Source: Subtercola sp. PAMC28395
GTDB lineage: Bacteria > Actinomycetota > Actinomycetes > Actinomycetales > Microbacteriaceae
Assembly: GCF_018889995.1 (NCBI RefSeq)
Contig: NZ_CP076547.1
Coordinates: 744,001 to 808,000 of the forward strand
Direction: 5' to 3'
DNA length: 64,000 bases
Shown here: positions 8,510 through 16,293 of the stretch, piece after piece
Layout: each line of letters opens with the position of its first letter
How positions within the stretch are numbered: the stretch's first letter is position 1
Position numbers and translations under genes: made by a program
The notes under the pieces: generated by a model
The model's input: only the letters and a program-made list of their open reading frames with translations
Told to the model about the DNA's origin: nothing
Databases searched by the model: none

Positions 8510-9688
8510 ATGCCAGAAGCAGTCATCATCGAAGTCATTCGCACAGCCTCCGGAAAAGGAAAACCTGGCGGCGGGCTCTCCGCCGTGCATCCAGTCGATC
8601 TTCTCGCCAGCGTGCTGATTGATCTCGTTGCCCGCACCGGGATCTCACCGGACATCATCGACGACGTCATCGGCGGCACCGTGTCGCAAGTCGGCGAGCA
8701 ATCACTGAACCTCACTCGGAGCGCCGTGCTCTCAGCAGGCTTTCCCGAGGCCATCCCGGCCACCACGATCGATCGGCAATGCGGATCCAGTCAGCAGGCC
8801 GTTGCGTTCGCTGCTCAGGCGATCGTCGCGGGGACTCATGACGTGGTGATCGCGTGCGGCGTCGAATCGATGAGCCGCGTACCGTTGGGGTCATCCACGC
8901 AGGGTGCAGATCTGCACGGAGACCGCCTCGCCGTGAGATACCCCGAGGGGCTGGTGGGCCAGGGAATCTCTGCCGAGCTGATTGCGGCCAGGTGGAAGCT
9001 CAGTCGCACCCGACTCGATGAATTCTCCGCCGCAAGCCATGCGCGGGCAACGCAGGCGCAAGACGCTGGTCACTTCGCCCGCGAGCTTTCTGTTGTTGAC
9101 ACCCCGTCGGGCCCATTCACCCGCGACGAGACGATCCGATCCTCGACCACGGTTGAAGCCCTCAGCTCGCTTCAGCCGTCATTTCGCGAGGAACGGTATG
9201 AAAAGCGCTTCCCGCAGATCGACTGGTCGATCACCCCAGGCAACTCATCCCCCCTGACTGACGGCGCATCGGCTGCCCTCATCATGAGTGCCGACAAGGC
9301 CGCACAACTCGGGCTCCGACCACGGGCCCGTGTTCACAGCCTGGCGGTGGTCGGCAGTGACCCGCTGTACATGCTCACCGGCGTCATTCCCGCCACCCAG
9401 AAGGTACTGATCAAAGCCGGGCTCAGTATCGATGACATCGACACCTTCGAGGTGAATGAAGCGTTCGCTCCCGTTCCTCTGGTCTTCCGGGCCGAAACCG
9501 GGGCCCCGGAGTCCAAGGTCAATCCCTGGGGCGGCGCAATCGCGCTCGGGCACGCGCTCGGTTCGTCAGGAACCCGCTTGCTCGCGACGATGGTGAACTA
9601 CCTCGATGCGACGGGTGGTCGTTATGGGCTGCAGACCATGTGCGAGGGCGGCGGCATGGCCAACGCGACGATCATCGAACGCCTCTAG
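8510..9688 (+). CDS. Thiolase (acetyl-CoA C-acyltransferase)
   Basis: Thiolase of 392 residues, the standard length. The acyl-enzyme nucleophile Cys is in TTIDRQCGSSQQA (around residue 89). The C-terminal half has NEAFAPV, the active-site His in GGAIALGHALGSSG, and the second catalytic Cys in MCEGGGMANAT. It catalyses thiolytic cleavage of 3-ketoacyl-CoA, or the reverse condensation. The gene lies between an LLM oxidoreductase and a type II hydroxyacyl-CoA-dehydrogenase-like SDR, so degradation of a branched or cyclic acyl-CoA is more likely than acetoacetyl-CoA synthesis (inference). Spacing is about 100 nt on each side, so co-transcription is probable but not certain. Confidence 0.92.
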   Translation: MPEAVIIEVIRTASGKGKPGGGLSAVHPVDLLASVLIDLVARTGISPDIIDDVIGGTVSQVGEQSLNLTRSAVLSAGFPEAIPATTIDRQCGSSQQAVAFAAQAIVAGTHDVVIACGVESMSRVPLGSSTQGADLHGDRLAVRYPEGLVGQGISAELIAARWKLSRTRLDEFSAASHARATQAQDAGHFARELSVVDTPSGPFTRDETIRSSTTVEALSSLQPSFREERYEKRFPQIDWSITPGNSSPLTDGASAALIMSADKAAQLGLRPRARVHSLAVVGSDPLYMLTGVIPATQKVLIKAGLSIDDIDTFEVNEAFAPVPLVFRAETGAPESKVNPWGGAIALGHALGSSGTRLLATMVNYLDATGGRYGLQTMCEGGGMANATIIERL

Positions 9689-9807
9689 TGCTTCATGGCC
9701 AGATCTGATTCTTCATCACGAGAGAGAAGGTGCCCAGCACCCGTCACCAGAAACTCAGATCGAAGTCGTGAAGAAGATCAACACCGGACGAAAGGGGTCT
9801 CCACGCC

Positions 9808-10572
9808 ATGGTGGACATCAGGGGAGCAAGTGCAATCATCACCGGAGGAGCATCGGGGCTTGGTTTGGCCACCGCCCGCCGACTCATAGCGGGCGGCGCG
9901 AGGGTGACCCTCGTCGACCTGCCCTCATCGGCCGGAACCGACGTCGCCAGCGACCTTGGGACATCGGCTCAGTTCGTCGCAGCCGATGTTACCAACGGTC
10001 CTGAAGTCGAAGCGGCCGTCGCCGCGGCCGCCCGCACCGGCCCGCTTCGGGTGGTCGTGAACTGCGCGGGAATCGGCACACCGGCACTGACAATTCGCGG
10101 GAGCGTTCCACTCGAGCTCGATGCCTTCGAACGTGTCATCAGAGTCAATCTCATCGGGACGTTCAACGTCATTCGCCTGAGCGCCGTCGAACTGCTCAGA
10201 TCGGAGCAACAGGGCGAAGAGCGTGGAGTAATCATCAATACGGCGTCGGTCGCAGCCTACGACGGCCAGATCGGCCAGGCGGCATACGCGGCCTCGAAGG
10301 GCGGCATCGTCTCGATGACGCTTCCCCTGGCGCGGGAATTCGCGAGATCACTGGTGCGCGTCGTCACGATCGCGCCCGGGCTCTTCGAAACCCCCCTGCT
10401 GGCGACCCTGCCGAAGGATGCACGGGACTCGCTGGGTCAGCAGGTTCCTCACCCGGCCCGGCTGGGACGCGCTGACGAGTATGCCGCCCTGGTCGAACAC
10501 ATCGTCTCGAATGCGATGCTGAACGGCGAAGTCATCAGGCTGGACGGAGCAATTCGCATGGCACCGAAATAG
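9808..10572 (+). CDS. Short-chain dehydrogenase, 3-hydroxyacyl-CoA dehydrogenase type 2-like
   Basis: Classical SDR of 254 residues. NAD-binding GGASGLGLA near residue 14-21, acidic D37 after strand 2 (VTLVDLP) favouring NAD, NCAGIG, and the catalytic Ser/Tyr/Lys in NTASVAAYDGQIGQAAYAAS with the lysine two residues later (ASKGG). The C-terminal part (PGLFETPLLATLP, QVPHPARLGRADEYA) resembles the HSD17B10/type 2 3-hydroxyacyl-CoA dehydrogenase group. It would precede the thiolase step in beta-oxidation, oxidising a 3-hydroxyacyl-CoA or a secondary alcohol. It ends 100 nt from the convergent SRPBCC gene. Confidence 0.88.
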   Translation: MVDIRGASAIITGGASGLGLATARRLIAGGARVTLVDLPSSAGTDVASDLGTSAQFVAADVTNGPEVEAAVAAAARTGPLRVVVNCAGIGTPALTIRGSVPLELDAFERVIRVNLIGTFNVIRLSAVELLRSEQQGEERGVIINTASVAAYDGQIGQAAYAASKGGIVSMTLPLAREFARSLVRVVTIAPGLFETPLLATLPKDARDSLGQQVPHPARLGRADEYAALVEHIVSNAMLNGEVIRLDGAIRMAPK

Positions 10573-10671
10573 CAGGTCCAGGGGCGCGCGGATTTGATAT
10601 CGCATCCGACATGAGCGGCAATCATCTGGTTGGCCTGCGCCGGCACTGGCCTCCCCGGCCGTCGTCTGCTT

Positions 10672-11262
10672 TCAGTCTTTTCGGGTGGCCGGCCCGCGCG
10701 TGACCACGCCGAAGAGAAAGGCGACACCCACGCCGTAGAGAAGGGCGCGACGCAGGATGCCCCGCGATGCGCGCTTCGGCGGGGTCCGATCATCCACTGT
10801 CGGCGTGTGAGAGGCGGACAGCTCACCGCCGGCTCGCGCTTCAGCCATGAAGGAGAGCCTGCGAAGCGTCTCGATGTTACGGATGAACAACAGGGCATTC
10901 ATCAGGATGCCCGGCACCAGCGTGCCCGGCCCCTTCACCGCGTTCTCAACGATCGTGACGCGACACCCGGCCGAATGCGGCTCGACCTCAATCACTACCC
11001 GCGCCTCCCCGATCGGCCAGCCTTTCGGCTGCATCACGACTCGGTGCGGGGGATCCCACTGCAGGGACGTGGTCGCGTCATTGATCAGCGCAGGCCACAC
11101 CCCGAATGAGTGCCGCAGCCGCGAACCCGTGTGCGGCCATTCCGCATCGACGTCCCGCATGCGGGAGGCGCCGACGACCCAGGTGGGAAAGTACCATCCG
11201 TTCGCGATGACCGCGAAGACATCATCGGGCTGGCACTTCAGGATTCGGTGATTTGTCGACAT
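10672..11262 (-). CDS. SRPBCC-family protein with C-terminal membrane segment
   Basis: Polyketide-cyclase/START-like protein of 196 residues. Residues 1-145 show the SRPBCC pattern of a long curved sheet and a C-terminal helix (QPDDVFAVIANGWYFPTWV, TTSLQWDPPHRVVMQ, ARVVIEVEPHSAGCRVTIVE). A polar linker follows, then a short hydrophobic segment near the C-terminus (LLYGVGVAFLFGVV) that could anchor it to the membrane. It is the last gene of a minus-strand stress-type cluster, 25 nt after the zinc alcohol dehydrogenase. A lipid or hydrophobic-ligand binding role is typical of the fold; the ligand is unknown. Confidence 0.82.
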   Translation of the reverse strand: MSTNHRILKCQPDDVFAVIANGWYFPTWVVGASRMRDVDAEWPHTGSRLRHSFGVWPALINDATTSLQWDPPHRVVMQPKGWPIGEARVVIEVEPHSAGCRVTIVENAVKGPGTLVPGILMNALLFIRNIETLRRLSFMAEARAGGELSASHTPTVDDRTPPKRASRGILRRALLYGVGVAFLFGVVTRGPATRKD

Positions 11263-11287
11263 GTCTTCCTCAATGCCCCTCTGCTAC

Positions 11288-12475
11288 TCAGGATTCCAGG
11301 CCGGGCTTCAGAACGACCTTGATGCAGCCGTCTTCCTTATCCTTGAACGTCTTGTACATCTCCGGGGCACGTTCAAACGGCACCGCGTGGGTCGTGAGGT
11401 CCTCCGTGCCGAGGGGGTCGGAGGGGTCCTCGACGATCGGCACCAGTTCATCGCGCCACTTCTGCACATTGCACTGGCCCATTCGCAGGGTGATGCCCTT
11501 GTCGAACATGTGGATCATCGGCAGTGGGTCTCCCGCCCCGGCATAGACGCCACTGAGCGAGACCGTGCCGCCGCGCCGCACCGCGTCGAGCGCCAGGTGC
11601 AGTGCTGCCAGCCGGTCGACACCTGCGGTCTTCATGACCTTCTGCGCCACCGCGTCGGGCAACAACCCGGCAGCCTTCTGCGCGAATGATGCACCCGGAT
11701 TGCCATGCGCCTCCATGCCGACCGCGTCGACCACCGAATCGGGGCCCCGGCCCTCGGTCTCATCCCGGAGCACAGCAAGTACGTCATCGTTCAGATCGAA
11801 GGTCTGCACCCCGTGGCGTTCGGCCATGGCGCGACGCTCTGGCACCGGGTCGACACCGAGAACCCGATAACCCAGATGCCTGCCGATACGAGTGGCGAAC
11901 TGGCCGACCGGGCCGAGTCCGAGAACCGCAAGCGTTCCGCCGTCGGGCACGTCAGCGTACTTCACGCCCTGCCATGCAGTGGGGAGAATGTCGCTGAGAA
12001 ACAGGTATCGCTCGTCTGGCAGTTCGGAGCCGACCTTGAGAGCGTTGAAGTCCGCGAGGTGCACCCGCAGATACTCTGCCTGCCCTCCCGGAACTCCGCC
12101 GTACAACTCGGTGTACCCATAGAGCGATGCGCCACTGTCACTGTGCCGGTTCTGCGTGGTCTCACACTGGCTGTGAAGGCCCCGCTGGCACATGTAGCAG
12201 TGCCCGCAGGCGATGACGAAGGGGATCACGACCCGGTCGCCGACGGCAAGGTTCTTCACGCCTGTGCCGATTTCGACCACGACGCCCATCGGTTCGTGGC
12301 CGAGAATGTCGCCCTTGTTGATGAATGCTCCGAGAACGTCGTAGAGGTGCAGGTCTGAGCCGCAGATGGCCGACGAAGTGACCCGGATGATCGCATCCGT
12401 CGGCTCCTGGATGATCGGGTCAGGTACGGTCTCGACGGAGACATTCTGGGTTCCTTGAAAAGTGAGAGCTCGCAT
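11288..12475 (-). CDS. Zinc-dependent alcohol dehydrogenase (formaldehyde-dehydrogenase-like MDR)
   Basis: Medium-chain dehydrogenase of 395 residues. Catalytic zinc region SSAICGSDLHLYD and GHEPMGVVVEIG; structural zinc cysteines in CGHCYMCQRGLHSQC; Rossmann motif VLGLGPVGQFATRIG around residues 190-205. The insertion DAVGMEAHGNPGA and overall length resemble glutathione-independent formaldehyde dehydrogenase and related long MDR enzymes. It is commonly found in actinobacterial stress clusters beside YghA-like SDRs and TPP enzymes, the arrangement seen here. It probably oxidises or reduces small aldehydes or alcohols. Confidence 0.9.
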   Translation of the reverse strand: MRALTFQGTQNVSVETVPDPIIQEPTDAIIRVTSSAICGSDLHLYDVLGAFINKGDILGHEPMGVVVEIGTGVKNLAVGDRVVIPFVIACGHCYMCQRGLHSQCETTQNRHSDSGASLYGYTELYGGVPGGQAEYLRVHLADFNALKVGSELPDERYLFLSDILPTAWQGVKYADVPDGGTLAVLGLGPVGQFATRIGRHLGYRVLGVDPVPERRAMAERHGVQTFDLNDDVLAVLRDETEGRGPDSVVDAVGMEAHGNPGASFAQKAAGLLPDAVAQKVMKTAGVDRLAALHLALDAVRRGGTVSLSGVYAGAGDPLPMIHMFDKGITLRMGQCNVQKWRDELVPIVEDPSDPLGTEDLTTHAVPFERAPEMYKTFKDKEDGCIKVVLKPGLES

Positions 12476-12584
12476 GATTCTGGTCTACGCGAAGTCGGAA
12501 CACACGGAAAGGGGCTTGACGACGGCGCGGTCCAGACCGACGAGCCATCTCTTCCGCACTGGCCATCCCCCGACCGGATGTCGG

Positions 12585-12860
12585 TCAGCGGGGGTCTTCC
12601 GTATCGTCGTCTCGATCGAGGTGAAGTGCATGCTTCACACGCTGCACACCTTCGCTGGCCAGCGCCTCGGCCGAATCCCGGATCACCGAGAGCTCGAACG
12701 GATCGCCCTACAGAAGGGCGTGAGCTGTATTCTTCGCGTGCTCGAGGGTGATGTGCGGCGGCAGGGGCGGAACATTCCGACTGACCTGCGCATCGATGAG
12801 GGTGACTCCGACACGCTCGATGACGAAGTCACTGACAGCGGTCACGGCCGCGTCCCTTCT
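12585..12860 (-). pseudogene. Remnant of thiamine-diphosphate-requiring enzyme (C-terminal end, in-frame amber)
   Basis: On the minus strand a single frame runs from just after a TGA (about 12863) to a TGA at 12587-12585, interrupted once by TAG at 12710-12708. Before the amber it reads ...GVTLIDAQVSRNVPPLPPHI then TLEHAKNTAHALL. After it comes GDPFELSVIRDSAEALASEG and a short acidic end. This is the usual C-terminus of pyruvate-oxidase/acetolactate-synthase-like TPP enzymes (PPLPPHITLEQAK...ALLKGDP). The ~500 upstream codons are missing; the space holds the 47-residue gene instead. A GTG at 12845 with an AAGG-like site could express 45 residues, but that would only be the enzyme's tail, so I call it a decaying fragment. 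Confidence 0.75.
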
Positions 12861-12894
12861 TCTGCGTCATCGCATCGTGCGACAACCATCCGCT

Positions 12895-13038
12895 CTACGG
12901 TTTCTCGGGCGCCCCGCCCGACGCGGTGTCAGACTGGCTTTCACCGTCACCACTGTCAGAGGACGAACCATCGGGAAGGTCATCGGCATCGGGCCGACCC
13001 TGATCGTCGGATCGGGGGGAATCGCTGTCTGTACTCAT
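12895..13038 (-). CDS. Acidic, low-complexity 47-residue protein
   Basis: Short protein almost entirely of Ser, Asp, Gly, Pro and Glu, beginning MSTDSDSPRSDDQGRPDADD and ending GGAPEKP. It is probably intrinsically disordered. The ATG at 13038 has an AGGA ribosome-binding site (CCAGGATCC) and is preferred to an in-frame ATG at 13164, which lies inside the end of the upstream reductase gene. It sits between the YghA-like SDR and the TPP-enzyme remnant in a stress-type cluster, where short hydrophilic proteins are frequent. Function unknown. Confidence 0.55.
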   Translation of the reverse strand: MSTDSDSPRSDDQGRPDADDLPDGSSSDSGDGESQSDTASGGAPEKP

Positions 13039-13144
13039 GGATCCTGGTCTCTTTTCTTGTGTCGACCCCATATCGGCAGATATCGGGGATGATCGGGCCG
13101 TCGTACCCCGTCGCGGGGTTGCGTCGACCTCCGCCTCGTGCGGC

Positions 13145-14035
13145 TCAGTGCACCGGCGTGCCACCGGTCACCGCGATGGTCTCACCGCTGATGTAGCTCG
13201 CCTCCTGCGAAGCGAGTAGAACGAAGGGCGGCGCCAGTTCTGCAGGCTGACCGGGGCGCCCGTAAGCCGATTCACTCCCGAACGATTCGATCTTCTCATT
13301 GGGCACGAACGCTGGCTGAAGAGGGGTCCACACCGGCCCCGGCGCGACGCCGTTGACACGGATGCCACGCTCGGCGAGTTGTTGGGCCATGGCCCGCGTC
13401 CAGTTGGCGATCCCCGCTTTCGACACCGCGTATTCGGCCAACTGGGGTGAGGGATTGAAGCCCTGGATGCTCGAACAGGTCACGATCGAAGCGCCCGGCT
13501 TCAGATGTGGAGAGGCCGCCTTCGTCAGCCAGAACAGGGGGTAGATGTTCGTCTTCAATACGTGGTCGAGAGTTTCCGTTTCGAAATCGTCGATGCTGTC
13601 GACGGTTGGCATCGTGCCTGCGATGATGGCCAGGATGTCCACCCCGCCGAAGTCGTCGACCGTCGCCTCGACCAGCGCGGCATTGGTGGCCTCCACTTGC
13701 AGGTCTCCTGGAAAGAGAAGCGCTTTCTGCCCGGCATCCTCCACGAGCTTTGCCACCTCTTCGGCCTGCGCCTGCTCTTCTGGCAGATAAGAGAGTGCGA
13801 CGTCGGCCCCCTCACGGGCATAGGCGATGGCCACGGCCCGGCCGATGCCCGAATCCGCGCCCGTCACGATCGCCTTCCTTCCGGCGAGACGCCCGGATCC
13901 GACGTAGCTCCTCTCGCCATGATCCGGCCGCGGGTCCATCTTCGCCACATCGCCTGGAGCTGCCTGCTGCTGAGGAGGAAAGGGCGGGTTGGGGTACTGA
14001 CGGATGGGATCCTGCGGAGCATACGGTGAGGTCAT
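13145..14035 (-). CDS. YghA-like NADP-dependent SDR oxidoreductase
   Basis: SDR of 296 residues with the long Pro/Gln-rich N-terminal extension typical of the YghA/general-stress GsiB-linked group (DPIRQYPNPPFPPQQQ). The Rossmann motif follows at about 57 (IVTGADSGIGRAVA), with NNAG-equivalent IIAGTMP, the Ser in TCSSIQGFNPSPQLAEYAVS and catalytic YxxxK (YAVSK), then RVNGVAPGPVWTPLQ. It is predicted to reduce or oxidise aldehydes or alcohols in the cytosol. First gene of the minus-strand cluster running down to the SRPBCC gene. The 200-nt region upstream (14036-14243) has no further gene and should hold its promoter. Confidence 0.92.
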   Translation of the reverse strand: MTSPYAPQDPIRQYPNPPFPPQQQAAPGDVAKMDPRPDHGERSYVGSGRLAGRKAIVTGADSGIGRAVAIAYAREGADVALSYLPEEQAQAEEVAKLVEDAGQKALLFPGDLQVEATNAALVEATVDDFGGVDILAIIAGTMPTVDSIDDFETETLDHVLKTNIYPLFWLTKAASPHLKPGASIVTCSSIQGFNPSPQLAEYAVSKAGIANWTRAMAQQLAERGIRVNGVAPGPVWTPLQPAFVPNEKIESFGSESAYGRPGQPAELAPPFVLLASQEASYISGETIAVTGGTPVH

Positions 14036-14243
14036 GAGTCCACGTTAAGCCGGGCTTTTCGCTGTCGACCAGCCCCTTGACGAAACTCGATCTCGGATGA
14101 GTGAGTCCTGCACGTCAGGCCCGACTACCATTGAGGCACGAAGTCGCCGCGTGGCCCGGACCCCGCCATGGTCGACGAGCATCGGAGGCCTCTTGTGCAC
14201 TTCGTAACGAGGGGCCGCTAACCCGAAAGATGGTGTGTCACTA

Positions 14244-14576
14244 GTGGGAAATCTCCTCTACGGTTCCGGCTCGAGGTTGGCCGAGTTCGACGACCGCGTG
14301 CTCGCGCACCTCAAAGTGGTGATCGTCGCCAAGCTGCGGCGCGAAGAGAAGTTCACCTTCTCGTGGGCTTCGCCGACGGGCGATGGGCGCCACACGGTGT
14401 GGGTGCATCCGGCGATCGAGTTGCACTTCGAGTTCGCCGAGAACGTCAGACCCCAGCTGAACAGGGCCTGGGTGGAACAGATGATGGTGACCGCGAACAA
14501 CGGCGAGTTGACCATCACGCCTGAACCCAATTTGTCGGACGAGGCACCCACGGGCCGGCAGGCCTCACGCACCTGA
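14244..14576 (+). CDS. DUF7882-family protein
   Basis: Small soluble protein of 110 residues matching a family found widely in Microbacteriaceae and often mislabelled ATP-dependent DNA ligase. Conserved pattern seen: GNLLYGSG, EFDDRVLAHLKVVIVAKLRR, FTFSW, VWVHPAIELHFEF, NRAWVEQMMVTANN, and a terminal TPEPN. No ligase motif is present. I chose the GTG at 14244 (MGNLLYG...), which matches the family's N-terminus, over the in-frame GTG three codons upstream. Molecular function unknown. Confidence 0.8.
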   Translation: MGNLLYGSGSRLAEFDDRVLAHLKVVIVAKLRREEKFTFSWASPTGDGRHTVWVHPAIELHFEFAENVRPQLNRAWVEQMMVTANNGELTITPEPNLSDEAPTGRQASRT

Positions 14577-14635
14577 GCCCAGTGCGTAAGCGCTTGCGCA
14601 AGCCGCAGCCGGCCCAGATGATCTTTCCGCAGATG

Positions 14636-15910
14636 TCATTCCGCCTCGACCTGGCGTGCGACTGGGCGTGAGCCGAGCATCCGGATGATCGACCAGGCGC
14701 CGACCGCAGCAACGAGCACCATGGCGACCCACGCCAGCCCCGAGTATCCCGCGGCCATCATGATCGGGCCCGCCACCGCACCACCGAGGGCACCCGCAGC
14801 GTTCATCGACAGGTCGGAGAAGCCCTGCAGCGGCGTTCGCTGTTCTGCCGTGACCGCGTCGGAAACGAGCGCCGACCCCGCGATCACCGAAGCCGACCAC
14901 CCGAGCCCGAGCAACACGAGGGCGATCATCATCGACGATTGTGATGCTCCACCGAGCGAGGAGACGAGCAGGGAGGCCAGCAGCAGGCCCTGACCGACAA
15001 GGATGACGGGCATGCGGCCCCACCGATCAGACATCCGCCCGAAGACCGGCGAGAGAGCGTACATTCCCGCGACATGCAGGCTGATGGAGAATCCGACAAT
15101 GGTGAGCATCGCGCCGTTCTCCCGGAGATGCACCGGCGCCATGGACATCAACGCCACCATCGTGGCCTGGCTGAACGCGATCGTCGCCACCGCATATCGT
15201 GCGCGTGGGTTGGCGCGCAGGATCGCCCATCCGCCGGTGCGCGAACCCGCGAGGGGCCGCGTTCCGAGCAGTGCATATGACGTCAGCAGCGGGTCTGGTC
15301 GCAAGACGAAGGCGTAGACGACGGCAGCGCACAGCTGGGCGAGAAGTGAGAACGCAAAGGCTCCCGTCAGTGGCGGCAACCCCAGGAAGGCGCCGACAAC
15401 CTCGCCCGGACCGAAGAGGTTCGGCCCGAGCACGGCACCGATTGTCGTCGACCAGACAACGATCGAGAGGTCACGCGCACGCGATCGCGGCTGGGAGAGG
15501 TCGGTGGCCGCGAAACGCGCCTGGAGGTTCGTCGCCGACCCCGCGCCCAGCAGCATGAGCGAGACAAGCAACAGGGGGAACGACTGGATCTGGGCGGAGG
15601 TGATCGCAAGAATCGCGCCGACCGCGGCGAGGAGCGAACCGCTTGAAAGCGAGAGGCGTCGGCCGCGAGCCGCAGCCAGACGCGCGAGAGGAACGGCAAC
15701 GGCGGCCGCGCCGAGCGTGCTCATCGTCGCCGCCATGCCCGACCATGCCGTCGAACCCCCGAGCTGGGCAGCAAGCAGAGCACCGAGCGACAGCGTGGCA
15801 CCCATGCCGACGCCACCGAAGATCTGCCCGGCGATCAATGCTCGAACGATGCGTCGCTGGCTCGCCACCACGGCGGGAGACCCGACAGTCGACGCCGTCA
15901 CGGAGTCCAT
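14636..15910 (-). CDS. MFS transporter
   Basis: Major facilitator superfamily carrier of about 424 residues with twelve predicted helices. The MFS inter-helix motif of the second half is GRMSDRWGRMPVILVGQG; the first-half equivalent is LARLAAARGRRLSLSSG. Closest in general pattern to drug/metabolite exporters. The start at 15910 (MDSVTASTVGSP) leaves a short cytosolic N-terminus; in-frame ATGs at 15955 and 16009 are possible, but sequence there is Arg-rich and unconserved in character. Substrate not predictable. Transcribed away from tRNA-Ser, whose terminator lies upstream. Confidence 0.85.
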   Translation of the reverse strand: MDSVTASTVGSPAVVASQRRIVRALIAGQIFGGVGMGATLSLGALLAAQLGGSTAWSGMAATMSTLGAAAVAVPLARLAAARGRRLSLSSGSLLAAVGAILAITSAQIQSFPLLLVSLMLLGAGSATNLQARFAATDLSQPRSRARDLSIVVWSTTIGAVLGPNLFGPGEVVGAFLGLPPLTGAFAFSLLAQLCAAVVYAFVLRPDPLLTSYALLGTRPLAGSRTGGWAILRANPRARYAVATIAFSQATMVALMSMAPVHLRENGAMLTIVGFSISLHVAGMYALSPVFGRMSDRWGRMPVILVGQGLLLASLLVSSLGGASQSSMMIALVLLGLGWSASVIAGSALVSDAVTAEQRTPLQGFSDLSMNAAGALGGAVAGPIMMAAGYSGLAWVAMVLVAAVGAWSIIRMLGSRPVARQVEAE

Positions 15911-16051
15911 GCCGGTCAAAAGTCTCCGATCTGAGACTGTCGCACTGAATGCCATCGCTGCGCGCCACGCACGCGCCTCTCTGGGCACCAGTAGTGATTC
16001 GATGAACACCGATGCACAGCAAGACTTTCTGCCACGGGCACCGCGCTAACC

Positions 16052-16075
16052 AAAAAAGACGACCCGCAGGTCGTC
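16052..16075 (-). terminator. Intrinsic terminator downstream of tRNA-Ser
   Basis: Read on the minus strand: GACGACC, loop TGCG, GGTCGTC, followed by six T. The 7-bp GC-rich stem and T-tract sit 14 nt beyond the tRNA 3' end, a textbook Rho-independent terminator that also insulates the MFS gene. Confidence 0.85.
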
Positions 16076-16088
16076 GTCTTTGGTTCAG

Positions 16089-16179
16089 CGGAGCCGGTGG
16101 GATTTGAACCCACGGAGGAGTATAAACCCCTCTCCACCTTAGCAGGGTGGTGCACTAGGCCGAACTATGCGACAGCTCC
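16089..16179 (-). tRNA. tRNA-Ser(GCT)
   Basis: Class II tRNA of 91 nt on the minus strand. The acceptor stem GGAGCTG pairs with CGGCTCC, discriminator G, no encoded CCA. The anticodon stem CCACC/GGTGG encloses loop CTGCTAA, giving anticodon GCT (reads AGC/AGU). A long variable arm and the T-loop GTTCAAATC are present. Intrinsic terminator directly downstream. Confidence 0.97.
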
Positions 16180-16293
16180 TAGGTGTTGCGTCAGTAATCA
16201 TAGCCGAAGAAAGAACCGCCCCGAATTCGTGGTGATCCCGCGGCGACGCCGTGCCGCCGGTGCAGCAACCAGGACCGGAGCCGCGGCCCTCCG

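Noticed and set aside
12708..12845. Possible 45-residue gene with GTG start and AAGG site
   Set aside because: Its sequence is the C-terminal tail of a large TPP enzyme and continues in frame after the TAG, so it is better explained as a pseudogene fragment.
12462..13196. 244-residue plus-strand frame over the TPP remnant and acidic protein
   Set aside because: Arg/Ser/Pro-rich shadow translation; the minus strand shows family-like sequence across the same bases.
14585..14612. GCGTAAGCGCTTGCGC near-palindrome between convergent genes
   Set aside because: Two mismatches and no neighbouring stem extension; too weak to call a terminator.
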